Assembly (NCBI GenBank): GCA_024405255.1
Contig: JAKSOY010000159.1
Coordinates: 1 to 10,455, forward strand
Source of the DNA: Kiritimatiellia bacterium
GTDB lineage: Bacteria; Verrucomicrobiota; Kiritimatiellia; RFP12; UBA1067
Direction of reading: 5' to 3'
DNA: 10,455 nucleotides
Shown here: in pieces, positions 1-6,195 of the stretch
Layout: every line of letters starts with the position of its first letter
Position numbering within the stretch: the first letter of the stretch is position 1
Notes under the pieces: model-generated
Told to the model about the DNA's origin: nothing
The model's database searches: none
The model's input: the letters and a program-made list of their open reading frames with translations, nothing else
Translations under genes and position numbers: made by a program

Positions 1-1344
1 CGGCAACAGCTCGCCGAGCTTCATCCCATGCGAGGCCTTCACGAGAACAATCGTTTCGGGCGAAAGCAACGAACGCAACTTCTCGCGCGCGTCGTCCAAT
101 GTTGCGGCACAGTGTACAGCAGATGCTTTTTCAGCCGCCGCCGGTGCCATCATGCGGACGGCGCTTTCACCGACAAAGAGCAATTCGTCTAAGCCGAGCT
201 CGCCGGCGCGCAGGCCGACTTGACGATGAAGCGCATCCGACTGCTCGCCCAGCTCGAACATGTCACCCAAGACGGCCACACGCCGCATGTGCGGCTCGAG
301 CGAAAGTTCCGCGAATGTCTCCAGCGCGGCGATCATTGACGTGGGATTGGCATTGTAGGTGTCGTCGATCCAGGTGACGCCGTCGCGCGCCACCACACGC
401 CACCGACCGCCCGGCAAGGTGAAGTCCTGCAGAGCCGACAAGCACTGGTCAAGCGTCACGCCAAACGCTCGCGCACACCCGAAGGCAATCAACGCATTCG
501 AGATATTGTGTCGTCCCGGCAACCGCACACGCAACGCCGCCTCGAAGGCTTCCGCTTCGGCATCCTGCGCACTCACCGTCACCACGGGCACACGGCACTT
601 GGCAACGAGCCGATCGTAGCGATCGTTTTCATGCGCCAGCACGGCGAAGGACTTGTGTCCCCGCAGGGCGGAAAGGCGTCCAAGCGCTTCAAAGAGCGTG
701 CCCTTCTCGTCGGCGATGCCGTCCTGCGTCTTGAAGAATTCGATGTGGGCCGTTCCGATGGACGAAATCTCGCCCACATCCGGCTGCGCCAGACCGACGA
801 GATAGTTGATCTCGCCCGGATGGTTCGTTCCCATTTCCACCACAAGGAAGTCCGCATCGGACGGCGCGCACAGCAGGGTGATCGGCACGCCGAGATCGTT
901 GTTGTAGTTGCCTTCCGTGGCGTGTACGCGGAATCCGCCCGCGCGCAGAAACGCCGCCGTCAGTTCCTTTGTCGTCGTCTTTCCCGCCGAACCCGTAATG
1001 CCGATCACAGTCGCCGAAAGCGTCTCGCGATAGGCCTTCGCCGCAATCGGCAGCGCCGCCTTGGGATCGGCCACTCGAACGAGGGGCTGTCCCGGTTCGG
1101 CACCTGTCCAGTCGGATCGCACAAGCGCCGCCGCAGCCCCCTTTGCAAGCGCCTGCGCGACAAACTCGTGTCCATCGCGCGTCGCACCGGGAAAGGCCAT
1201 ATAAAGACAGCCCGGCGTCACCTTGCGCGAATCGAAGGTCACACCCGAAAACGTTTCGGGGACAGGCCCCTCGACAACCGCACCCGTCCAGGCCGCAAAA
1301 TCGGCAAAACGGATTCCCTTCGACATGGCTGTGACGCCGGACAT
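1..1344 (-). CDS. murF: UDP-N-acetylmuramoyl-tripeptide--D-alanyl-D-alanine ligase (MurF), 3' end cut by window edge
   Basis: MurF is the cytoplasmic ATP-dependent ligase that adds D-Ala-D-Ala to UDP-MurNAc-tripeptide, the last soluble step of the peptidoglycan precursor pathway. The frame is open for 448 codons to the window edge. It shows the Mur-ligase order: an N-terminal substrate domain (TFDSRKVTPG near residue 40, FPGATRDGHEF near 55), the ATP P-loop GITGSAGKTTTKE (Lys122), EMGTNHPGEI, the ADP-site motif DDTYNANPTSM, then the C-terminal Rossmann-like domain (VAVLGDMFELGEQS) ending in VLVKASHGMKL. The last motif normally lies close to the C-terminus, so only a few residues are missing. 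I chose the ATG at 1344 because an AGGA ribosome site lies 7 bases upstream; an in-frame ATG at 1326 is the alternative. It starts 13 bases after the ychF stop and is probably co-transcribed with ychF. Confidence 0.96.
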   Translation of the reverse strand, partial: MSGVTAMSKGIRFADFAAWTGAVVEGPVPETFSGVTFDSRKVTPGCLYMAFPGATRDGHEFVAQALAKGAAAALVRSDWTGAEPGQPLVRVADPKAALPIAAKAYRETLSATVIGITGSAGKTTTKELTAAFLRAGGFRVHATEGNYNNDLGVPITLLCAPSDADFLVVEMGTNHPGEINYLVGLAQPDVGEISSIGTAHIEFFKTQDGIADEKGTLFEALGRLSALRGHKSFAVLAHENDRYDRLVAKCRVPVVTVSAQDAEAEAFEAALRVRLPGRHNISNALIAFGCARAFGVTLDQCLSALQDFTLPGGRWRVVARDGVTWIDDTYNANPTSMIAALETFAELSLEPHMRRVAVLGDMFELGEQSDALHRQVGLRAGELGLDELLFVGESAVRMMAPAAAEKASAVHCAATLDDAREKLRSLLSPETIVLVKASHGMKLGELLP

Positions 1345-1351
1345 TACCCGA

Positions 1352-1355
1352 TCCT
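1352..1355 (-). promoter_or_regulatory. Ribosome binding site deciding the murF start
   Basis: On the minus strand AGGA lies in the 13-base gap after the ychF stop, 7 bases before the ATG at 1344. This favours that start over the in-frame ATG six codons later at 1326. Confidence 0.6.
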
Positions 1356-1357
1356 AC

Positions 1358-2482
1358 TTACTTGTTGAACATGAACTCGACCACATCGCCGTCCTGCATC
1401 TCGTATTCCTTGCCTTCCGGACGCAGCACACCGGCCGAACGCGCACCGGATTCACCGTTGTACTTGACGTAGTCGTCGAACGCAATGACCTGCGCACGAA
1501 TAAAGCCCTTTTCAAAGTCCGTGTGGATCACACCCGCGCATTGCGGTGCCTTCCAGCCGCGATGGAACGTCCAGGCACGCACCTCCTTCGGTCCCGCCGT
1601 GAGGAAGCTGGCGAGCCCGAGCGTATGGTAGGCGAGCTTGATCGTGCGGTCGAGCGAACTCTCCGTGAGGCCATAGCTGCCAAGAAACTCCTTCGCCTCT
1701 TCGTCGGAAAGCCCCGCGAGGTCCGCTTCCATCTGCGCGCAGATGGTGACCATTTCACAACCCTGCTTGTCGGCATACGCCTTCAGCGCCGCCACATGCG
1801 GATTCGCCGACGGATCGGCCAGATCATCCTCCGCCACGTTCGCGCAGTAGATCGTCTTCTTGTCCGTGAGGAAATGCAGATCGCGCAGAACGGGCAGAAT
1901 GGCATCGCCTTCGCCGCGCGGGAACGTGCGCACCGGCTTGCCGTCGCCCAAATGCGCCAGCAGCGCCGTCATCGCGTCGAATTCGGGACGCTTCTTCGGA
2001 TCGCTCTTCGCCTCGTTGCGCGTCTTGTCGCAGCGCTTCTGCAGCTGTTCCATGTCCGCCAGGATCAACTCCGTCTCGATGACCTCCGCATCGCCGGCGG
2101 GGTCGATCGGCGCGGACTTGTTTCCGCCCTCCTGCACGTGGATGATGTCGTCGTTTTCAAAGCACCGCACGACATGCAGAATCGCATCGCACTCGCGGAT
2201 GTTCGCCAGGAACTTGTTGCCGAGGCCCTCACCCTTCGACGCTCCCTTGACAAGCCCTGCAATATCCGTGAACTCCACCGTCGCACGGATGATCTGCGCG
2301 GGATTCACAATCTTCGCGAGCGCCTCCAGGCGCGCATCCGACACTTCGACAATCGCCGAATTCGGCTCGATCGTGCAGAACGGATAGTTCTCCGCCGCCG
2401 CCTGCTGGCGCTTTGTAAGTGCGTTGAAAAGCGTGGACTTGCCGACATTCGGCAAACCGACAATACCGACTGAAAGACTCAT
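1358..2482 (-). CDS. ychF: Ribosome-binding ATPase YchF (Obg-like, OLA1 family)
   Basis: YchF is a conserved cytoplasmic P-loop protein of the TRAFAC/Obg group that prefers ATP over GTP, binds ribosomes and is linked to stress and redox responses. At 374 residues it is close to the usual ~363. Visible motifs are the P-loop GLPNVGKST (residues 9-17), the G2-region FCTIEPN (35-41), G3 [10 protein letters not shown] (73-82), and NVAE (215-218) in place of the NKxD guanine-specificity motif, which is the family hallmark for ATP use. A coiled-coil insert follows G3 (about 130-165). The C-terminal TGS domain ends with [12 protein letters not shown]. The start at 2482 gives the canonical N-terminus. 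It appears to lead a transcript with murF; in many bacteria ychF instead sits next to pth, so this pairing is less common. Confidence 0.98.
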   Translation of the reverse strand: MSLSVGIVGLPNVGKSTLFNALTKRQQAAAENYPFCTIEPNSAIVEVSDARLEALAKIVNPAQIIRATVEFTDIAGLVKGASKGEGLGNKFLANIRECDAILHVVRCFENDDIIHVQEGGNKSAPIDPAGDAEVIETELILADMEQLQKRCDKTRNEAKSDPKKRPEFDAMTALLAHLGDGKPVRTFPRGEGDAILPVLRDLHFLTDKKTIYCANVAEDDLADPSANPHVAALKAYADKQGCEMVTICAQMEADLAGLSDEEAKEFLGSYGLTESSLDRTIKLAYHTLGLASFLTAGPKEVRAWTFHRGWKAPQCAGVIHTDFEKGFIRAQVIAFDDYVKYNGESGARSAGVLRPEGKEYEMQDGDVVEFMFNK

Positions 2483-2490
2483 TTGGGTTC

Positions 2491-2519
2491 TACCTGCCTT
2501 CTCTTAATTAAGACAGGTA
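2491..2519. repeat. Inverted repeat at the predicted ychF transcription start
   Basis: A perfect 12-base palindrome, TCTTAATTAAGA (2502-2513), is flanked by TACCTG (2491-2496) and its complement CAGGTA (2514-2519). Five extra bases on the left side (2497-2501) make the dyad asymmetric. It covers the predicted start site (about 2514) and the purine-rich ribosome-site region of ychF, so it could be an operator or a 5'-leader hairpin. The repeat itself is directly seen; the role is inference. Confidence 0.45.
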
Positions 2520-2520
2520 T

Positions 2521-2548
2521 ATTTTACCATAATCCGCCCATTCGGCAA
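2521..2548 (-). promoter_or_regulatory. Predicted promoter for ychF-murF
   Basis: Read on the minus strand: a -35-like TTGCCG (2543-2548), a 16-base spacer, and -10 TAAAAT (2521-2526) preceded by TGG, which gives an extended -10. The predicted start is near 2514, leaving a ~32-base leader. It lies in the only gap between ychF and the upstream gene. I see no intrinsic terminator for the upstream gene in this gap. Confidence 0.6.
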
Positions 2549-2572
2549 AGCGCAATCACACGAAGATTAAGC

Positions 2573-3778
2573 TTAGCGGAGAAGGAAGAGCGTTGGGTCG
2601 AGGGCTCGCTGCCAGGAGAAATTGACATCATCGATTCCCAGGGCGGCGGAATTCGTCACACGATCCCGGCGCCATCGCAACAGCAGCACTTCTCCCGGAC
2701 GAAGCCGCAAGCCGTCGAGCGTCCCCGCCTGACGTTTCTCGAGCGGCAGGTCTTTCCCGCTTGCCAACTCCTCGCCACGGCCAACCGCCGGCGTGGTGAA
2801 TGTGAGTCCCTCGACCGCCGTCCACGCACCGTCGGCATCGACCCCGACCAGCGCATTCGTCACCAGCCATTCGACCAGGACATCCTGCGCCGCCTTGTTC
2901 TTGAATCCGAACTGCCGTCCCGTATACGCCAGTTCGAACTGATTGAAACGCCGCGTCGTGTCATTGGTGAACGCCACCCCGCAGACGGCCACGCGGCTCG
3001 TACTCGCCACGTTCATGCCGAGTGCGTAAGTCGACGTCATCCCGTTCGTCGCCCAATAGGCATAGAACCCGCCCGTCGCCGTGGCACCGTTGTTGCGTTT
3101 GAGCGTGACCGGGGCGATACCGTCTTGAAACGCCTGCCACGGACCCAGCGTCTCGCCGTTGACCCAGTCGTGCGTATTGCCGCTTTTCGGGAACAGCTCG
3201 GCACACGCGTCGAAGGTCTCCGTCCACAGGCCATCCCCCAAGTCGGAAATCTTCAGCGCCGTCGTCGCAACAGCCGGCGGCGGTGGAGGCGGCGGATCGA
3301 TCGGCACGGGCGGTTCGGACGGCAACAAGCCGAATCCCGCCCCGACGACATAGGGATTGGTCCGCATGTTTTCATTCCGCTGCGAGACGATCTTCAAGAG
3401 ATGGATGTCGTCCTCGGCAGAAAACGAAAGTACGTTCGTCGTAAAAATGTTGATGACGCGATTCGTCAGATTCGCGACTTCATGGAGATGTGTGGCATCA
3501 GATCCCGCAAGAACCCGAAAAGAAGGTCGAGGCGAATTGGACGACGTGAACGAGACGACGACCGTCGCCGACGTCGCTGCAAGATCAGTCGTCGGACTAA
3601 CAATCGCATCGCCGTCGTTGACGAATTTTCGTCCTCGATCGCGATTCCATTCGGTTGCGCCGAAATCCCATCCGGGTGGCGTCTTTTCCTCGCGGAAGTC
3701 AATGAACCCTGTCTCACCGATCGCCGTTGCGCTAAGGAGCAGGCCGAGTACAACGCATGAAGTATACTTATTCATCAT
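2573..3778 (-). CDS. Secreted two-domain beta-sandwich protein of unknown function
   Basis: I do not recognise a named gene. The 401-residue product starts with a clear Sec signal peptide (MMNKYTSCVVLGLLLSATAIG, cleavage near residue 21). An N-terminal all-beta domain (about 24-150) has the GWDF...GDAIVSP pattern of lectin-like adhesion modules. A proline-rich linker follows (153-168, seven prolines in a row). The C-terminal domain (about 180-389) has the order ATGGFYAYW, AVCGVAFTNDTTRRFNQFEL, YTGRQF, LRLRPGEVLLLRWR, ALGIDDVNFSW. That order matches the beta-sandwich module often found in surface proteins of Verrucomicrobia and related groups, commonly beside lamin-tail or PEP-CTERM parts. No sorting tail, PEP-CTERM or transmembrane anchor follows, so the product is probably periplasmic or released. 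There is no Shine-Dalgarno sequence before the ATG; the second codon is also ATG (3775). Confidence 0.85.
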   Translation of the reverse strand: MMNKYTSCVVLGLLLSATAIGETGFIDFREEKTPPGWDFGATEWNRDRGRKFVNDGDAIVSPTTDLAATSATVVVSFTSSNSPRPSFRVLAGSDATHLHEVANLTNRVINIFTTNVLSFSAEDDIHLLKIVSQRNENMRTNPYVVGAGFGLLPSEPPVPIDPPPPPPPAVATTALKISDLGDGLWTETFDACAELFPKSGNTHDWVNGETLGPWQAFQDGIAPVTLKRNNGATATGGFYAYWATNGMTSTYALGMNVASTSRVAVCGVAFTNDTTRRFNQFELAYTGRQFGFKNKAAQDVLVEWLVTNALVGVDADGAWTAVEGLTFTTPAVGRGEELASGKDLPLEKRQAGTLDGLRLRPGEVLLLRWRRDRVTNSAALGIDDVNFSWQRALDPTLFLLR

Positions 3779-3784
3779 GCTGAC

Positions 3785-3813
3785 ATTGTAGCACAGAAAA
3801 ATCGGGCGTTCAA
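3785..3813 (-). promoter_or_regulatory. Predicted promoter of the secreted beta-sandwich gene, giving a leaderless mRNA
   Basis: On the minus strand -35 TTGAAC (3808-3813) and -10 TACAAT (3785-3790) are separated by exactly 17 bases. Counting seven positions past the -10 puts the transcription start at 3778, which is the A of the ATG. The message would therefore have no leader, in line with the missing ribosome site. The -35 hexamer is also the six-base loop of the terminator hairpin just upstream. Confidence 0.65.
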
Positions 3814-3822
3814 GCCCGATTT
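3797..3822 (-). terminator. Intrinsic terminator of the four-gene operon
   Basis: Minus-strand AAATCGGGC and GCCCGATTT form a perfect 9-bp stem (3799-3822) around the loop TTGAAC, with a run of five T ending at 3797. It begins 32 bases after the stop codon of the MYG1-family gene. On the plus strand the hairpin lacks a good T run, and no plus-strand gene points at it. Confidence 0.85.
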
Positions 3823-3854
3823 ATCTGTTCACATGGACATCCCGCCGCGAGGAA

Positions 3855-4706
3855 TCAGCCTTGCGCGTCGACGAGGATCTGCGCGAGATCGTCGTCGCGC
3901 GTACGCGTTTTGAGGATGAACCCGCCGGGATGGGCGAAAAGCGTGTAGGGCTTGCCGATGCAACGCGCGAAGTCAAGGCGCGGGTCGTCAAGACAGCGCA
4001 TCAGCGAATAACCCTCGCCCCGACTGTCGCGCAGGAGGATACAAGCCGGATGGTTTTCGCGGATCCAGGCTTCCGAGCAACGCGAGATTTCCTCCGACAG
4101 GCACGCGGTCATATCCGCCACGGGCAATCCCGCGATTTCGCGCAACACGATTTTCGGACCGATCGCGCGCCAGCAGCGACGTGTCAGATCCAATTCGTTC
4201 GCCAGCGTAATCGTCAGCTTCTGACGGAGCGTCGAATCATCGGCAAAACGCCGGATCACCCAATCGCCCAGCGGATTGGCAACGAACCCCGCCAGCGATT
4301 CCGGCGGCGCGCCGAGACGCATCGCGGTCTGGAAAGGTCCCAGCACGTCGATGTCATTCCAGGCTACGTACCACGGACACAAGATGCGCATTTCCTCATC
4401 AACGCCCAACCATTCGCCAAAGAGCCGAAACGCGCATTTCGGCTCTTCGGCACGCGAACGCTGGTGATGGTCGAAGTCGAGCCGGGCCGGATCGTGCACA
4501 CCGCCGACATCCAGCACGAGCGTCTTCAGATCGTCGAGCTCCGCCGGTTTGGGATTGCGCCGTTCGATGGCGGCATCGTGCGGCACGCCAAAGGCAAACG
4601 CCATGGCACAGGCCATGATGTCGTCCATGTGGGCGAGTCCCCCATGGACGACGATTTTGCGCACGCGCCCCAGCGCAGCGACGGCTTCAGGATTCAGTTC
4701 GCTCAC
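3855..4706 (-). CDS. MYG1-family metal-dependent hydrolase (UPF0160), DHH-like
   Basis: MYG1 proteins are DHH-like metal-dependent phosphoesterases; the human member is a 3'-5' RNA exonuclease, but bacterial members are little studied. The 283 residues show the family blueprint: VVHGGLAHMDD (His21, His26, Asp28, Asp29), LVLDVGGVHDP (Asp66), the DHHQ signature (Asp79-His80-His81), WNDID (116-120), and a C-terminal FAHPGGFILKTR (258-268). The likely metal ligands are all present. There is no signal peptide, so it should be cytoplasmic. The start codon is GTG at 4706, giving a 4-base GTGA overlap with the TGA stop of the SGNH gene, so the two should be translationally coupled. It is the last gene of the operon and is followed by a terminator. 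The family call is firm; the substrate in this context is unknown. Confidence 0.85.
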   Translation of the reverse strand: MSELNPEAVAALGRVRKIVVHGGLAHMDDIMACAMAFAFGVPHDAAIERRNPKPAELDDLKTLVLDVGGVHDPARLDFDHHQRSRAEEPKCAFRLFGEWLGVDEEMRILCPWYVAWNDIDVLGPFQTAMRLGAPPESLAGFVANPLGDWVIRRFADDSTLRQKLTITLANELDLTRRCWRAIGPKIVLREIAGLPVADMTACLSEEISRCSEAWIRENHPACILLRDSRGEGYSLMRCLDDPRLDFARCIGKPYTLFAHPGGFILKTRTRDDDLAQILVDAQG

Positions 4707-6166
4707 TTGCCGCAGACTTCCTTGAAGTACGGCAGAACGGACTTCAACCAGATTTCGCGATAGCCGGCTTCATTCGGATGGCAATGGTCCGGCATCCACT
4801 TCACATTGTCGCCCTTCTCGTCCAGGAACTTCGCATTGAAGTCGACCCACACCACGCGCTTGCCATCCGCATACGGCTTGACGAGCGCATTGGCCTTTTC
4901 ATTGTTCATGCGGTTCCAATGCTTCGGATTGTTGCCGAACGGGAAGATCGGCAGCAGCAGCACCTTCGCCTGCGGCTGCTTCTTCGCAATGATGTCGAGC
5001 ACGCGACGAATGCCGGCGGCAATGTCCTCCGGCTTGTCCTTGCGGTGCCACGTGTTGTTCGTGCCGATCATCAGCATGATGCACTTGGCCTTGTAGCCGT
5101 CGAGTTCGCCGTTGAGGCTACGCCAGACGAGATGCTCCGTACGGTCGCCGCCATAACCGATGTTGAGGACCTTGTACGTCTTGCAGAGTTCCGCATAGAC
5201 ATTCTTGCCCTTGCCTTCCCAGCCGTGCGTGATCGAGTCGCCAAAGAAGACGAGATCGATCTCGCCCTTCGAATCGGCGATCTGGTTGCGATTGCGCTGC
5301 AGGCGGTCAAGCCACCAGTCACGCGCAGCAAAACCTTTACCCACGCGCGAAGTCGGCACCACGGTCACACCGCCCTTTTCCGGCGGCTGTGCGCCCGCCT
5401 TCGCCACAAGGTTCTTCGGCGGCGGTAGCTTACCATCCGACAACGCATAGTCGATGTACGGCTTCACCCCTTCGTACCACACCTCGTAGCCGGCCGGCGA
5501 CGGATGCAGCAAGTCCGGGAACATCGCACGCGGCAGCGTGCCGTCGGCCGCCAGGAACTTATCCGCCAAGTCACACCAGAAAACGTTCTTGCCATCTGCG
5601 AACTTCCGGATTTCGCGGTTGACGACATCATTGCGCAGACGGCATCCGTCGTCGGTCTTCGCCCCGCGCGGGAAGATCGCCGTCAGCACGATCTTCGCCT
5701 TCGGCTGCTTCGCGTGGATGGTCCGCAGAATCTCGCGGATGCCCAGAATCGTATCCGCCGGCGTTTCCTTCGCCTGCGGGAAGTGTCCCGTATTGTTCGT
5801 GCCGATCATGAGCAGGATGCACTTGGCCTCGTAACCGTCCAGCTCCTTGCCCTCGTTCAAGCGCCACAGCACATGTTCCGTGCGGTCCGCGCTCGTCCCG
5901 AGATCGAGCATCTTCATGTCGCCTTCAGAGAAATACTTCTTGAGCTGCGCCCTGCCGTTCGTCTCCCAGAAATGCGTGATGGAGTCGCCGATGAACACGA
6001 CCTTGGCGCCCCCGTTCTTGACCTGCTGCATCTTCTCGTTGTGGCGCCGCATCTGCCACGAATTCGGATTGCCACCCCAGGGATCGTGCGAAAGCGCACG
6101 AATACCGCCGAACACTGTTGTCGCGGCGACCAGCGCCGAACAGGCCAACACAAACTTCAACTTCAT
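4703..6166 (-). CDS. Secreted tandem SGNH/GDSL hydrolase (two PAF-acetylhydrolase-like domains)
   Basis: SGNH hydrolases remove acyl groups, often acetyl, from glycans or lipids with a Ser-Asp-His triad. This 487-residue protein carries two complete copies. Domain 1 has GDSITHFW (Ser62), LDLGTSADRTEH, GTNN (122-125) and DLLHP (Asp218, His221). Domain 2 has GDSITHGW (Ser311), LNIGYGGDRTEH, GTNN (368-371) and DHCHP (Asp460, His463). Both triads and oxyanion residues are intact. A short linker with KLPPPKN joins them. The start at 6166 puts a signal peptide (MKLKFVLACSALVAATTVFG) at the N-terminus and has a strong ribosome site; an in-frame start at 6199 would only add 11 non-signal-like residues and overlap the upstream gene. 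It lies 29 bases after the DUF5107 gene and overlaps the MYG1 gene by 4 bases. Substrate not known. Confidence 0.93.
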   Translation of the reverse strand: MKLKFVLACSALVAATTVFGGIRALSHDPWGGNPNSWQMRRHNEKMQQVKNGGAKVVFIGDSITHFWETNGRAQLKKYFSEGDMKMLDLGTSADRTEHVLWRLNEGKELDGYEAKCILLMIGTNNTGHFPQAKETPADTILGIREILRTIHAKQPKAKIVLTAIFPRGAKTDDGCRLRNDVVNREIRKFADGKNVFWCDLADKFLAADGTLPRAMFPDLLHPSPAGYEVWYEGVKPYIDYALSDGKLPPPKNLVAKAGAQPPEKGGVTVVPTSRVGKGFAARDWWLDRLQRNRNQIADSKGEIDLVFFGDSITHGWEGKGKNVYAELCKTYKVLNIGYGGDRTEHLVWRSLNGELDGYKAKCIMLMIGTNNTWHRKDKPEDIAAGIRRVLDIIAKKQPQAKVLLLPIFPFGNNPKHWNRMNNEKANALVKPYADGKRVVWVDFNAKFLDEKGDNVKWMPDHCHPNEAGYREIWLKSVLPYFKEVCGK

Positions 6167-6174
6167 TTCATCGA

Positions 6175-6181
6175 CTCCTTT
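6175..6181 (-). promoter_or_regulatory. Strong ribosome binding site fixing the SGNH gene start
   Basis: AAAGGAG on the minus strand lies 8 bases before the ATG at 6166, inside the 29-base gap after the DUF5107 gene. It is the best Shine-Dalgarno match in the window and rules in favour of the start that exposes the signal peptide. Confidence 0.8.
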
Positions 6182-6195
6182 TGTGATTGAAAATC

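Noticed and set aside
508..2473. Long plus-strand ORFs (286 and 416 codons) over murF and ychF
   Set aside because: They are antisense to two clearly conserved genes; high GC and codon bias leave few stops in the opposite strand.
3286..3300. GGC-rich repeat tract on the plus strand
   Set aside because: It is the proline-codon run of the linker in the secreted protein, not an independent repeat element.
2483..3760. A 425-codon plus-strand ORF opposite the secreted beta-sandwich gene
   Set aside because: Its product is arginine-rich with no domain pattern or signal, while the minus frame has a signal peptide, a promoter and recognisable beta modules.
3799..3822. Hairpin as a bidirectional terminator
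   Set aside because: The plus-strand side lacks a T run and no plus-strand gene leads into it.
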